Shown piece by piece: positions 14,161-27,377 of a stretch of DNA of 64,000 bases. The translations under genes and the position numbers were made by a program. Within the stretch, counting starts at the first letter, position 1. Each line of letters starts with the position of its first letter. This DNA comes from Sinotaia quadrata (Eukaryota; Mollusca; Gastropoda; Architaenioglossa; Viviparidae): assembly GCA_028829895.1 (NCBI GenBank), contig CM054179.1, forward strand, positions 100,339,875-100,403,874, written 5' to 3'. A model generated the notes under the pieces. That model searched no databases, was not told where the DNA came from, and saw only the letters and a list, made by a program, of their open reading frames with translations.

Positions 14161-14245
14161 TATGTATGGATGGCTAAATGGTGGTGTTCAATTTGTTTAT
14201 GTTTTCAAACTAGGACATTTTATATCGTAAATGACTTACTAGAAT

Positions 14246-14425
14246 AGGGTTTATCAACCAGGGATCCGCGAGGGGTCGCTATGGGGTCCCCAAGAGATCA
14301 TGACTGAAAACATAATAATCATCGAATATATATTAATTTTTTATGGGGTTATCTCAGGGGTTCCCTGAGATTTGAAAATTATTTGAAGGGTTCCTTCAGG
14401 GTAAAATGGTTGAGAAAAACTGCGC
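14246..14425 (+). mobile_element. hAT-like short element, copy 1
   Basis: A roughly 170-bp unit with imperfect inverted ends: TTTATCAACCAGGG on the left and, in reverse complement, TTTCTCAACC on the right. GGGGTCCCCAAGAG and GGGGTTCCCTGAGA lie inside. The ends resemble hAT-family termini from general knowledge. The same layout recurs at 24896-25065, and halves of it lie at 47886-47970 and 49190-49257. No transposase is present. Confidence 0.6.
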
Positions 14426-14429
14426 TAGA

Positions 14430-15360
14430 GACAAAGCGTTTGGTTAGTTCATGTTAACTAATTATGACCAGATTGTGTCCACTAAAAGCATAAACATTTC
14501 AGACTGGGCCGGTAAAGTGACGAAAATCTATGACTTATCAGTAGAGGACACGCCCTTATCCCTAGCAACATGTTTTCAGAGCAAATTGGTGTGACGTTTA
14601 AGACAGCAGCTGGACATCATTCCGTTATGAGAACACTCTGAAATTATTTTCTGTTATTTTTACTTTGTGCTGTCGCTTTCCTTATTCATAATTTTATAAC
14701 CTATTCTTATCTCCCCTCTGGAAATGCTGTTTTCTGTTTTATTATTATTATTTGTCGTCTTTTATATGCTGAAGTAGGTGCTGTTTATCAAGAGACAAAA
14801 ATATTTTGAAAATGATCCACTTCAACATGCAATCTCACTTTCTCTTTCTCTCGAGTTGCTCCATCTAGTCTTACTGAGTTGTCTTCCCAAATGACCGCAC
14901 ACATGCCTTAACACGTCAAAATACTGTGATCTCCCTTTCAGCACCCTTAAAGCTGAACTGTTTAGTTGGTGCAAAAACGAGGTGTTGAGTTATCGTCCCT
15001 GTTATGAGCCAACGACTGATTGATTGGTCGTCTTGTTTTTTACTACTAATGGAAGGGAGATTTCAGAAAACAAGAAAGTACCTCTGATAGTAAATTTGCA
15101 AATCCATTTACCGTTATTTATTTGATTATTTATTGATTTATTGATCCTCGTGTACAATGCAATACCCAAATGAACCGAAGCGAGTCGCGCTTTGCAATAG
15201 ATTAAACTATTGATACCTTTATGCATGAGCGGATTTACCATTTACCCAGAACAATCATACCTGATAAATTGTCTACAGAAAATTATCTTTAAATTCAGAT
15301 TCCTTTTCTATTATTGCATATTATCTTTGATGAAGCGCCTATGGCATTTTTTCCTTTCAG
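14430..15360. other. No gene seen
   Basis: AT-rich sequence with a TTATCTCCCC motif near 14709. The minus-strand open frame at 15002-15241 has no supporting splice sites. Confidence 0.4.
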
Positions 15361-15364
15361 CTTA

Positions 15365-15737
15365 GTGTGTATAATAGTGAGAATGAGACAGACACTGACA
15401 CATACGGGAGAGTAAGAAAGAGCGAGAAAGAGAGAGAGAGTGCGGAACAGAGAGAGACAAATAAATAAATTGACAGAGAAAGAAAGAATAAGAGAATGAG
15501 AAGCGGAAAGAGAAATAGAGGAGAAAGAGAGAGAGCGTGACTGGTGACTGAACAGAAGGAGATAGAGAAAGAAATAGAGAGCAAAGAGATAGAAAGTGAA
15601 AGAAAGAGACAGAAAGAGAGAGCAAAGAGATAGAAAGTGAAAGAGAAATGAGAGAGAAAAACAGAGCGCGAGAGTTTGAGGAACAGAGAGAGGCAGAGAC
15701 AGACAAAAAATAGATAGACAAATAAATAAACGGAAAC

Positions 15738-15775
<38 letters not shown>

Positions 15776-15850
15776 TAAAACATGAGAATCAGAGAGAGTG
15801 AGGAACAGAGAGAGAGAGTGAGGGAGAGAGAAAGAGAGAGAAACGTATAT
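15365..15850. repeat. Long purine (GA-rich) tract
   Basis: Nearly 490 bases in which the plus strand is almost all A and G, built from diverged GAGA and GAAAGA units. It creates long Ser/Leu open frames on the minus strand that I do not accept as coding. The purine asymmetry and mirror-like stretches could favour triplex (H-DNA) structure. Confidence 0.93.
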
Positions 15851-16149
15851 AACACTCGCTCTTGACACCTCCTAAACCGACTCGTAAATTGTATATTGAA
15901 AAACACAATTTTGCAAATTAAAGTGTTTTCTGTTGCTAGTCAAAACAATCATTGACAAGCGACAGAGTTTCCCGGATGTTTAGCAACCTAGCAAAGCACA
16001 AGAAATTTGACCCAACCGTCTGGAGATGAAATTCAAGCACCAGGAACCCAAACCGAATTCGCGCCTTTGAATTAACTGTGTCGAGATAAAATGCTAGATA
16101 TATTTGGGCCTCCATTGTATTACTCCAAGATTTAGGTCATTGTTGGGTG

Positions 16150-16206
16150 CCAATGGAAAGGGAGATCCGGCTTCCTTGTCTGGCATCCGGGATGGTAACT
16201 ATAAAT
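16150..16206 (+). promoter_or_regulatory. Candidate promoter of the secreted-protein gene
   Basis: A CCAAT box at 16150-16154 and a TATAAAT box at 16200-16206 lie in the correct order and spacing. Transcription would start near 16230. A 5' UTR exon could run from about 16230 to the GT at 16361 (ACG before GTAGGC) and join the acceptor at 16604, eight bases before the ATG. This is inferred from sequence only. Confidence 0.4.
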
Positions 16207-16449
16207 GGCGCTTCACTTACTCTTAGAATCACTTGAAGGAAGCAGTTGCAGAAATACATGTACATTTGTGAAAGGAGGTTGGCTGTTGGGGTACCTGTTT
16301 CTTTCTCTCCAGAATAGAGTGAATTAGTTCTTTACTTCAGAAACGTATCCAGAGATTACGGTAGGCACTGTGTGAAGTCTCCACATCAGTTCTCTGCGAA
16401 CATTTAAATCACGTGACCTAGGCTTCACTTTCACTTATTGTTTCCAGCA

Positions 16450-16540
16450 TCTCTCTATCTATCCATCCATCCATCTATCTATCCATCCATCCATCTATCT
16501 ATCCATCCTACATCTATCTATCTATCTATCTATCTATCTT
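16450..16540. repeat. (ATCT)n/(ATCC)n microsatellite
   Basis: Interspersed ATCT and ATCC tetranucleotides, lying in the putative first intron of the secreted-protein gene. Confidence 0.9.
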
Positions 16541-16612
16541 GTCTGTCTAGGTAGCTAGTTAAACACTTTTCTGAAAGTGAGTAGTAATAATTTATTTATT
16601 ACAGATAAAGTA

Positions 16613-18666
16613 ATGGATGCCCAGTCTCTTTACACTGCTGTCGTTGTGCTGGTCGTGCTGGTTATGTCGTCAGCTGACCCGGCCACTGTGAGTACTTTCA
16701 ATTATCTTAGCACATCAGACTGTCTTTTAAAATGTTTATTGTATTTTAAATGTGTATGTATGAGTGTGTATACATTGTAAGGATTTATGCGTATTTGTGT
16801 AAGCGTATGTATACGTATGAATGCGTGTGTGTTACTTAACATATGTAGTAACTGACTGCTGACGTTTTTCCCCTCCCATAACATGACGTCACCATTACTC
16901 CAATTTCTTCGCTTTTGTCTCCGAATATTTTAATTTTTTTTTCCACAGCAGTCGCCCATCTGTAGATTTTCGCTCATCTTGTAATTCCTTTTCTCACTTT
17001 ACTTTTTCAGTCCAGTTTGATTCTAAGTTGTTACCCCCACCCCCAGTTAATGACACCCTCTCCTCCCCCACTCACTCTTTCTTACCGCAGGTAATAGCGT
17101 CAATGCTAACAATATGTTTTAATTGTTCAGACGTCCCAGAGCAAGATAGACGCCTACCTCGAATCCAAGCAGTTGATTACGTCAGTTAGAGAGTTGTCTT
17201 CCCATGCGAAGGAAGGTAAGCCAGTCACATGTTGAAAGAAAGGAAAGGAAATATACTTTGTGTTTGGAAAGAGTTCAATTTGCGTGTGTGTGGTAAAATT
17301 TAAATTTAAATTATTCCCCCCCCCCTCTACAAGTGACTAATTAGGCCATTACTCTTTTCTCATTGATATATAATCGCATATGACGTAAGAAAATATTAGT
17401 AATTAAAAAAAAATATGAAAGAAGTGTTGGGAATGTCAAGTTTTTATTTGTTTAATGCAGAAGAGAAATAACAAATAAACACTTTATTGCTTTACTTGTT
17501 TAATATATATATATATAATATATATATCACTAGAGTCGACTTTGGGCTTAATGACACTATCATGACAATTTAGTCTTGAAATATATAAACCGATTGATGT
17601 ATTAAACAAAGTTTTTGTATTACATACCCATACGGCGTTTTAGAATTTCCATTTAGCCTTGGGTTTTATCTTTTCTTTCTTTTAAAAAAATCGCTTTGCA
17701 GTTGTGTTTTTTATAATTAAGTAGGCTCAATCAAACTTCTATGTGTAGTTAATTTTGGCCGTTGGTTATTTTGGCTGCTTGTTGTTTTGGTTGTAGTTTG
17801 CTTAGGTTGTTGTAGTTTTTTCTGTTGTTGAATGCTTTGTTAGTTTGTTTAGATAATTGCATGTTTGTTTTGATTGCGGAAAGTTTTAGCTTTTGTGTGT
17901 TTGTTTGTTTGTGCTGTAGTTTGTTTAGGTTACTGTGTTTTAGTTATCTTTACAATTGTTAACGTTGTCATTATCAAAGTCTTTGTCACAGTCATGGCCG
18001 TTATAAGCATATTTATGTCTGAGGTATCAGCTTGTTTTGTGGTGAGATTATTGAAATTTAGTTCCATGACAGCTGATACATCTTTAGGTGTTTAGTATAC
18101 TCATGTATTATGAATACTCTTAGATTGTTGTATCTCAGGAAATAATAAAGTAAGAAATTACTCTTGTTAAAAGTAATCCTCAATTTGTCTTTAACAACAT
18201 TAGAAAGAGAAGTGTGGTGATAATCTGTTGTGATATTTGCAATAGGGATAAACTAATTGATATGATTACTAAGGAAATAAAACACGTAGATCTTCATTCA
18301 TCATATAGTCTTACCGTGCTTTGGCTTATCTAATGGATGGTTAATTTTTTTTTGTTCTAACTATACGATTTATATAACTGATCGTTTAAAATAACGTGCT
18401 TTTAATTTCATTCCTATTTATAAATTACTGCACTTTCTCACTCTCCAGCTTATTCATTCTAATTCTTCCAATCGCTCATTCCCGGCATATTTTGTTATTC
18501 AGAATCATCCATTTAACTAAATTTTGCTATTTTGTTGTTTTTATTTCAGGCACCTCCCTTGACCTACTGCACCAAAATATTCTTGATTTACAGGCTCGAA
18601 TTGCTCAGCTTATTACTGATCTCTCGCTAGTTGACGGTAAATATCTCCATTTGGAATGAACGTTAA

Positions 18667-18722
<56 letters not shown>

Positions 18723-21700
18723 GTCTGTCTGTCAACCTATTTCTAGGCCTGCTCATGTACACACACGTACATATATACACCTAGCATACATCCACATTCA
18801 CACGAACTTGCACGCGCGCACACACCGCTCACACGCAGACATAAAATACAAAATCAGTCAGTAAACGAAATAAAATTAAATGTATTAAACGCGACCCAAC
18901 GACGCTTGAATTATTAAAGATAACATTGTTAATTGGTAACATGCCTGTTACTGCAGTTTCAGAGTGCGAGACGCAGATGGTAATCAAGATGGCGGCAACC
19001 AGAATAGGAAGTCACGAGGTTCTTGGTTTGCTGGTGGCTAGTGGTAAGCAATCGTGATTGTGGTCTCTAGACAAGATTGTGGTCCAGCATGTACCACATA
19101 GTAGATGTTACAGTGATCTTTGTGGAATGAAACCCGGATGAATTATATTATAGTACAAAGTTCCTACGATCTACGTTTACGCTCGTTGCCATGGTTTCCA
19201 TGAATGGCCAGTTTATTAAATTGTAGGCAAATTGCAGATGTCTCCAATACCACCCCACCATTCGACATTTTGCATTCATGTTAACATGGTCTCCAGTAAC
19301 CAATGTATTTTATTTTAGATATGCTTCAGTGGTCTCTAGTATTTTCCAGCATATAACTTGGTATCTTTTCCCTGGTCTTTGCTATAATCTAGCAAATATT
19401 ATGGAAAAGCTCGTTACTGTGGCATGAAAGTCTATTTATGTAAATAATGTAGGTACGCTATTGACTGCTCATGACTACGCAGGATTTAATATGGTAGGTA
19501 CGTTATTTATCTTTCTGACCACCAAAATATAAAACTGTAGGGACATCACTGTAAGTAGCCACTGACTGTGTAATAATGTATAGTCATTATTGCAAAGTCA
19601 GGATCACCATGCACATAATTCTGTAGATGTATTACTGATCTTCATGACCGCCAAGAATTTAATATTGTACTACGCTATTGTTCTTAATGACCGCCAAGTA
19701 TAGAATAGTGTACTACGCTATTGTTCTTAATGACCGCCAAGTATAGAATAGTGTACTACGCTATTGTTCTTAATAACCGCCAAGTATATAATAGTGTACT
19801 ACGCTATTGTTCTTAATGACCGCCAAGTATAGAATAGTGTACTACGCTATTGTTCTTAATGACCGCCAAATATAGAATAGTGTACTACGCTATTGTTATT
19901 AATGACCGCCAAGTATAGAATAGTGTACTACGCTATTGTTCTTAATGACCGCCAAGTATAGAATAGTGTACTACGCTATTGTTCTTAATGACCGCCAAAT
20001 ATATAATTTTGAAGATACATTGTTGTTCTTAATAACCGCCAAGTATATAATCTTAAAGATACGTTTTTATTCTTAAAATGACCGCCAGATATATAATCTT
20101 GAAGATACATTGTTGTTCTTAATGACAGCCAAATAGATTAAACTCGCGCTTTGGCACTCAGACTCAAGACATTTATTTTTCTGCTGACAGTTTCTCATGA
20201 CCTTAAATGATCAAAATGTTTGTCTTCTTGAACCTCAGATTCTTTAGGAGTGCTGAGTCGTCGTCTGGCACTGGCACTGGCTTTCCTGGAACAGGTTGCA
20301 CAGCAACTAGAAGGTTCGAATGCCCGTGGTTTACATACCTATGTATTTAAATTTACACATATGTACATTTACATACTCATTTGCACACCTACACACGTGT
20401 ACGTACACAGATATATACTGATACCTACACAGATGTATTTACGTTTACACACCTACGTATTAAACCCTACACAAATGTTGATTTATATACACACTTATAA
20501 ACGCTGATATGCACATACACGCAATCATTTGTACACATACACACAATTCCACAAATCATAAACTAAATACCACAAGCTATACTACACATAAAAGTCGGAT
20601 GTTTGACAACAAAGAAATCTTCACTGATAAATAAAGGAAAGAGAAAACAAATCAAATCCAAAAATAGAATTTTAGTTTGTTGAACGAAAATGAAAAAAAA
20701 AAAAGATATTTCTGCAGTGAGTTACAATAACGCAGCGAACTTGCATTTATTTCAGAAGTCAGTGTGATCGATAATGAAAACGATCACAAATTCTAATCTG
20801 TTTTACTAATTGACTTGTTTGGATGAAGTTCGTTGGCTATGTTGGTTTTTGCTTGGTCGATTGTTGTTTGCAAAAATACAGGCTTTGTGTGTTGCGTTAT
20901 TTCACTGTTTGCACATTTACATTCTGTTCGACACGAATAGCGGTTATTATTGCATTTACATTTTAGGCTGAGACAAACAGACTTACAGACTTGTGTACTG
21001 AAAGTAAAAAAACAACATTTAGAACTAGAAAAAATAACGACTTAAAATAGAGAAACAGAACCAAGAAAGCAGATTGTGATGTTACGTTAATGATATGAAG
21101 TTTAATAATAACACAATTTTTTTTATTTAAAAAACTCTATTGCAGAAGAGATTACTTTGTCACGTGACGTAGGGCCCTATTATGCGGCTTTGATTTTTGG
21201 AACCAACACTTCTCTCGCCATTATCCAAGATGCAGGTATCTTCCTTCCTTCCTTCCTTCCTTCCTTCCTTCCTTCCTTCCTTCCTTCCTTCCTTCCTTCC
21301 TTCCTTTCATCCTTCCTTTCATCCTTCCTTCCTTCTAAATTTCTTTCTAAATTTCTTTCTGGCAAGGATTTAAAATTATGAAATTAATTAATAGAATTTG
21401 TGCTTTCCACAAAATGTGTCCCTCCGATTGTCTTCATAATTTCTCACACTATATTTTCATTCCCAACTAAATATTTACCCCTATATCAACATTCATACTG
21501 TAGGTACTGTATGTTCATAGTTCTGTGAACTAAAGCTAAATGAATATTTACAACCTACCTCAATATTCACACAACAGGCATTGTACTGTCTGACTTAAGC
21601 AAGCTAAAGCTAAATAAATATTTAAGCTGTACCTCAAAATTCTAAGCTAAATAAGTATTTGGGTTTTGCATCAATATTCACATTCTAGGCTTTCCACTTT

Positions 21701-23058
21701 GCAGTAGGAGTACATGCATTTCATGCCCCTCTACAATCTGTTCATGATGGTCATCATCACCATGACGACGATTGAGGGCAAGACATTCTTTATAAAGCTC
21801 TCAGTGTTTGACAGTACCAAGGTCAAAACATAGATAAGGACACTAGCAGACAAGGTCAAATAATACATGGGAGCGCTTTACAGATGAAATTATACAAATG
21901 GACTTAGCTTGCATTGTTACAAGAGATAGACGACTTAAAAAAAAAAATCCAACAGCCTCTTAAGTAGGTTTTCGTTTAATAAATATATGACATTATGCCC
22001 ACGTATTTTAAAAATTAAAGTGGAGGTAACTCTGCCCTTGCTGATGAAAAGATTTGCCTTGAGGGCGCTCTTGCGAGTGACAACCATCTCATTGTGAACG
22101 AGGGTGACCAGTTGTTTTGTTCAGTCCAGGCAGTTAGTTTAGCCTTGAAATGCAAAAGAACGTTCCAAGATTAATTTGGAGAATATTGAGAATACGTGCA
22201 TCATATGATGTAAACATTTTACCTTTTTGTTAATTTTTTTTAAAAATGAATACATGACAGTAATATTATATTAAGTCCGTGTGATGGTTGTAGAAGGGAT
22301 AACTCCTCTAATCTCCCTGAAGTTATTTTTACGATGGAATTGTGGACTGCTGCAATTTGCACTATATAGTCAATTGGGTCTTATCCATGGTAAATTTACA
22401 GTGAAAGGAATAAATTTTGAATCTTGTTGACAATTTCCTTAACCGTCAGACGAAAAGTAGACGTCAACGGCGACAAAATACAACAATGAAATGCAAGAAT
22501 CGAAGTACTGAGTTTACATAGCCCACCTTCCCTCCTCCAAATGTCTCCCTTGGCCCTTTCCTTCCCCCCTCCCTGCCCTCCAGGTGTTGCAGTGTTCTAA
22601 GTTCGAATGTGTGCATTTGACATTTGCTGTATTTTCTTAATCTGTAATAGATATACATTTTCCACATCTCTCTGTATTATTGTGTACATAATAATTGTCG
22701 TATTTAAATATGCCAAGGTCATTCACCTCATTCACCTTCCATCCGGTCATCCTTCACTGAATCATTTCTGCACGTTTCTTTCATCTGTCAATAACTTCGA
22801 AATGCACTCTCTTCTGTCTTTTATATTTTATTTTCAGAAACCACTATAAAACCACTCTTGCCGGACAAATCACATCCGGGTGATTTGCGTGTCCGTCGCC
22901 AGTTGAGAACAAACGTGAATCTGGGAAGAGGTTGGAGCGTGGGTCTAGGGGGTGTTAACTGGCGCAGTTCGAACGAACAAGTTTCCTTTAATCTTCGCCC
23001 CACATTCAGCGGATTCAGACCGGATGGATTCAGGGCAACTTTGACAATTCGCTTTTGA
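16613..23058 (+). CDS. Seven-exon gene for an unrecognised secreted protein (about 239 aa)
   Basis: Coding exons: 16613-16687, 17131-17215, 18550-18636, 18957-19043, 20239-20313, 21146-21235 and 22838-23058. All introns are GT-AG; the first is phase 0 and the rest are phase 1. The frame stays open and ends at TGA. Residues 1-23 (start MDAQSLYTAVVVLVVLVMSS) form a signal peptide. Exons 2 to 5 each encode about 25-29 residues, mostly predicted amphipathic helix (for example LDLLHQNILDLQARIAQLI and RRLALALAFLEQVAQQLE). Exon 6 has one NTS glycosylation sequon. The last exon gives a basic, glycine-rich, beta-like tail (NVNLGRGWSVGLGGVNW) ending in TLTIRF. Only one cysteine is seen. I do not recognise the family; the tail only loosely recalls attacin-type glycine-rich domains. 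Exon 4 could instead start at 18963, and the exon 5 donor (GTTCGA) is weak. Splicing is well supported by phase; function is unknown. Confidence 0.75.
17500..17528. repeat. AT-dinucleotide palindrome
   Basis: An alternating AT run with self-complementarity, in intron 2 of the secreted-protein gene. Confidence 0.85.
18668..18732. repeat. (ATCT)n microsatellite
   Basis: About 14 ATCT units followed by GTCT units, starting some 30 bases after exon 3 of the secreted-protein gene. Confidence 0.95.
19640..20130. repeat. 43-bp minisatellite in intron 4
   Basis: About eleven units contain GACCGCCAAGTATAGAATAG followed by TGTACTACGCTATTGTTCTT. The central copies are almost identical and the edges diverged, as expected for unequal crossover or slippage. 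Confidence 0.93.
21237..21335. repeat. (TTCC)n microsatellite abutting a splice donor
   Basis: The CTTC/TTCC tract begins within a few bases of the exon 6 donor (GTATCT at 21236), so length changes could influence splicing of this intron. Confidence 0.95.
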
Positions 23059-23991
23059 TTTTACACACAAATAATAACCATTTAAAAGTTGTGGCCCATT
23101 TTCTATGACTAAGTATCGGCTTAGATCTTTCAGCTCATTACACTAATTGCAATTCTGCAGTGTTGGAATTTAGAATATGCATTTGTTTTTTGACGCTGGT
23201 GGTGTAGTACTAAACATACTCAATGAAAGAAACACTGTCTTTTTATGTTGTATTTAAATGTGCCAGCAGACTTCACTTTAGTCAGTTTATTAGCACTGGA
23301 GTGCAACATGATTTCATATTTCAGGCCAATGTACATTTGAAATGGGATTAGTGTTTCAGATCAGTGAAGAAGTCTGCAAAATGATCAGTGTATTTTAAAG
23401 TAGAGTTAGTGTTTCGATTCCATATCAGCCAAAATTTTAATATGCTTTAAGAGGTCACATTTTAAAGAAAGGTTTAAAATGTATTTTTTACTCCAGATCA
23501 ACGCAGATTTTATCAACTATCTGTAAATCTGTGAAACATTACAAGCAGGATATTTTTTAGTCAGCAGGCGAAGTACAAACAGGTTTCCAAATGCAATTTC
23601 AAGTGCAGTTTCCGAATTCAGTTCTATGCCAGATATACAAACAATAATGTTTCCGCTTACATATCAGTGAAAACTGTAAGCAAGTTTTCGATTTCTCTTG
23701 AAAGCATATACTTGATTTCAGATTAATTTAGAGACAATTTTAGAAGAAACAGTTAGTCTCGTTTACATTTCTATATCGCAATAAGTAAAAGGTATTGCAA
23801 GTTTCTTGATTATATTTCTATGACGTAAACAATAATAGGAATTATAATTCTTTTCAAGTGATAAATCAGTTCTGAAGTCGTACAATTGTGCTGTGTGTTA
23901 CTTTAAAAAATATTATATATATATATATTAAAAGCGATGTGATTACGATAGTGGCTTATAAACATATCAACCTTTCATTATCTTGTCATTA

Positions 23992-24215
23992 TGTTTAATT
24001 ATTTACTTTCAAATTCATTCGTCTCACATGGCTTAATACGTGTATGTACCACTATTGACATAATTAAGTATTTACTTTCAAATTCATTCATCTCACATGG
24101 CTTAATACGTTTATGTACCATTATTGACATAATTGATTATTTACTTTCAAATTCATTCGTCTCATATGGCTTAATACTGTATGTACCATTAGTGACATAA
24201 TTGATTTTCAAAGTG
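23992..24215. repeat. Tandem repeat, about 68 bp, three copies
   Basis: Three units contain ATTTACTTTCAAATTCATTC and CATGGCTTAATAC followed by TGTACCA and TTGACATAATT. Confidence 0.92.
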
Positions 24216-24895
24216 AATTGAAAATACTCCCATGATAAGCATTTATATTTAATAAAAGTATTTTTTTAAAAAACTAAATTGTTTTTACTTTAATAACGCA
24301 TGCCACAATCTTCAAAGAAATACATGAATACCATTACAGTGTGTGATGTATGGGTGAGTGAATGCAACTATAGATGTTGGTATTGTGCGCAACACTCACT
24401 CCACTCGCAACCTGAGCTTAGTTTTGCATACAATTAATTACAAAGCTGTGATTTGGTCGCACACGGACAGATCGAAACTCAGATGTAGAGTCGTGACCAC
24501 CACCACCCAGTCACTCTGGTACCTAGATAGATGTAGAAAACTGAGAAAATAAACAAAAAATGTGGTTATGTGAACTAGGGATGTTTTATTTAATTGTTTC
24601 ATAAGGGTACTACACTTCAATGTTTCAAGTTGGCTGCTCTAAAATGTTCAAATAAAGACAAAGCAATGTTACATTTTGGCATAAGTAAATAATACTGTAA
24701 CTTAAGTTATAGTAAATAAGAGTCCACTCAGTTAAGTGAGTTCAAGTTGATGGCAATCAGTAAGGTTTACGTACATTTCAATTATAACGTGCACTTTATT
24801 ATTTCCACTGGGCTGGCTGCTTCTATAATAACTGTAATCCGATAATGTTTTCTCTGGCAGATTTGGTTGTCTGAGAATGGGTGACTGTCAGTTCT

Positions 24896-25065
24896 ATCTA
24901 GGACAGGGTTTCTATGAGGGGTCACCAGGGGTTCCCCGAGAGTTCGTGACGAAAGAATAATAAACCTTGTAGATACAGTAATTTTTATGCAGGGGTTCCC
25001 TGAGACCTGAAAATTGTTTCAAGGGTTCCTCCATTGTAAAAAGTTTGAGTAAGGCTGGTCTCAGA
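24896..25065 (+). mobile_element. hAT-like short element, copy 2
   Basis: It begins near ACAGGGTTTCTATGAGGGGT and ends near AAAAGTTTGAGTAAGGCTG, with the GGGGTTCCCTGAGACC core shared with the copy at 14246-14425. Non-coding. Confidence 0.6.
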
Positions 25066-25181
25066 TGAAGAAGGATGGTAGCCAGTAATATTAACCTCAG
25101 GGCTGGGTGGTAGCAAACTGTGAAGCAAAATCGGCCAAGCTGGGTACAACGTAAACTAACCGGCATCCCGGATAATTGCAA

Positions 25182-25184
<3 letters not shown>

Positions 25185-25240
<56 letters not shown>
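25185..25240. repeat. (GT)n microsatellite
   Basis: About 27 GT units ending in TGTTGTTG. Confidence 0.96.
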
Positions 25241-25241
<1 letters not shown>

Positions 25242-25861
25242 GTTGTTCCAAAATCAAAGTAGCATAGTAGAGTTCTACATCATGTAGCAAAAAGAGCCCT
25301 TCTGGAATAACGATTTTTAAAATAGGTGTTTCTATAAATTTTGATTTCTATAAATTTAATAAAATCAAAGTATGTTTACTTGGTTCTGTCTCTATTTTAA
25401 GTCATTAATAGATCTGAACGATGTTCTGTTCAGTCTGTCTGTCTGTCTAACTATCGGAAGATTGGTCTGTAGAAAAGCTGGAGCAAGCTTCGTGCCGTAA
25501 AAATATAAATATGCCAGCAGTGACGTAAAAACACCTCCTGTGTTTTGCAAACAAACTCGACCAAGCACTGCCCACACAGTCATAGAAGTCCTTATCGTAC
25601 AAGTCCATTCGTGTAAATGAGATTAGCGAGCATTGTGATAATTTTATACAATCGATCACTCTGACTTCTGAGGTAGTTACAAATTCGCTGCATAACTGAG
25701 CACACTGCACAAATATCTTTGTTGGATATGCACTCAGACAAAGTAGAAATATATTTGGATTTCCTGTCTGTTCTCTTTTTTATTATCGGTCAACATATCT
25801 GTATCGTTCCACATCTGGAGTCCAGAAGCGAGGATATCTCAAAAGTATATGGTTTATATGT

Positions 25862-25969
<108 letters not shown>

Positions 25970-27153
25970 AAGTGTGAATTTTTCTGCACATATATATTTA
26001 CTTGTAAATGTGTATACGTTCACACTAACTGTGTGTGCGTCCGTGTACATATATGTATATAAGTGTATAGGTATGTAAATGAGTGCGCAAAGTATACATG
26101 GATGTAATTTTAAGTGTGCATCTGTGTAGGTGTGTCTATATAGAAGTGTAAATGAATGTTCAAGTTGGCATATGCATACGTTTCTGGGACATTTTGCTGG
26201 GGGTGGGGGGCAACATGTTAATTATCCACCACCGCGGGCCTCCCATAGCCTTAGGCTAACCCAAAACACATCTTCTGGCTGGTCACACGTTTTGAAAAGA
26301 AGGGAGATAAGATAGAACAGAAGAATGATAGTCTAGACTCTAGAATACAGCTCCGATCCCCCGAATCTTGTGGCCAGGAATTATTAAATAAAGGTGACAG
26401 ACTGCAGCAAATAATATGCAAGTATGTTTGCAGTACTTACTCTTTCTAAAATGTAAACTAACACTCATATTTCCATTTTGTGATGGAGCAAAGTTGCCCG
26501 CACATCTTATAGTATAATTAATATATAAAATGTAACTCTATGATATATCGAGGTTAGCATCTTTCCCCACGGATTGGAATGCTAAAGCTAGCGACAATTA
26601 AGTCAATCTCGGGTACCTACCTACCTTGCAAACAAAGTGACACGTGACATGGGTGGAGCACTGGGATGTCCCAGCAACACGTAGTGGACAGAAAGAATTA
26701 CAGACTCGCCAGTCCTAGGGAATATCTTAACAAACAGAATCAGGTGCGACATACCACAATCACACAACATGGGCATAAATACAATCATAATTTAATTCTC
26801 ATCCATATCATGATTACATTTTCTACTGGGAACATGCAACATAAACATACAAGTGTACACAATATTTCTAAATCTAATTACCAAATCATATAATCAATAA
26901 TTCTTAACACATGAAAAATATTTCAAAATCCAATTTCCTGCTTTCTCTCTATCAGTCAACAACTTACCAGTAAACTCAAGGTTTTGCCTTAAGACCAGAC
27001 TGGATACAGAAAAAAATCGAAGTGACTAGAGATAAATTTTACAAGGTAGGCCTACGACTTTTGTTTCAGATGAAGTAAGTTTGAGAAAAAATGTCAATGA
27101 AGGAACTTTTTAGACAACAATTTTTACGTGCGGTTACTCTGGGTTTTTTTCAG

Positions 27154-27377
27154 AGAAGCCCGCCAATTGGACTGCTAACATCGTCATTAACTGTGGCTTT
27201 AGTGATCTGCAGTCCTTCTCCTTCGGTTATTATTTTCGTACATGGGTTCCGCCATTGATTGTTACAACTGCTGACAACAAGAATGTCAGAAATTTGGCTG
27301 AATTCCCATTAGGAATCAGTTCGTTGGGAAGACTCATGCAGGAGTTCCTGGGAGAAGGTTGGGTTTGTCGAGCCTAA
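27154..27377 (+). CDS. Orphan terminal exon; possible alternative last exon
   Basis: After a strong acceptor (T tract then CAG at 27151-27153) a phase-1 frame stays open for about 74 codons to TAA. It reads like a real protein (PANWTANIVINCGFSDL, then FSFGYYFRTWVPPL) with balanced composition, two cysteines and an NWT sequon. Exon 6 of the upstream gene ends in phase 1, and its known last exon is 221 bases against 224 here, so this could be a mutually exclusive last exon after a 5.9-kb intron. It could instead end an independent gene whose earlier exons I did not find between 23.1 and 27.1 kb. I do not recognise the product. Confidence 0.5.

Noticed and set aside
15295..15906. 203-codon minus-strand open frame rich in Ser and Leu
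   Set aside because: It is the complement of a GA-rich purine tract; overlapping frames are equally open and composition is purely repeat-driven.
20311..20321. GGTTCGAATGC resembling a tRNA B box
   Set aside because: No A box, acceptor stem or anticodon stem around it; it is the start of an intron.
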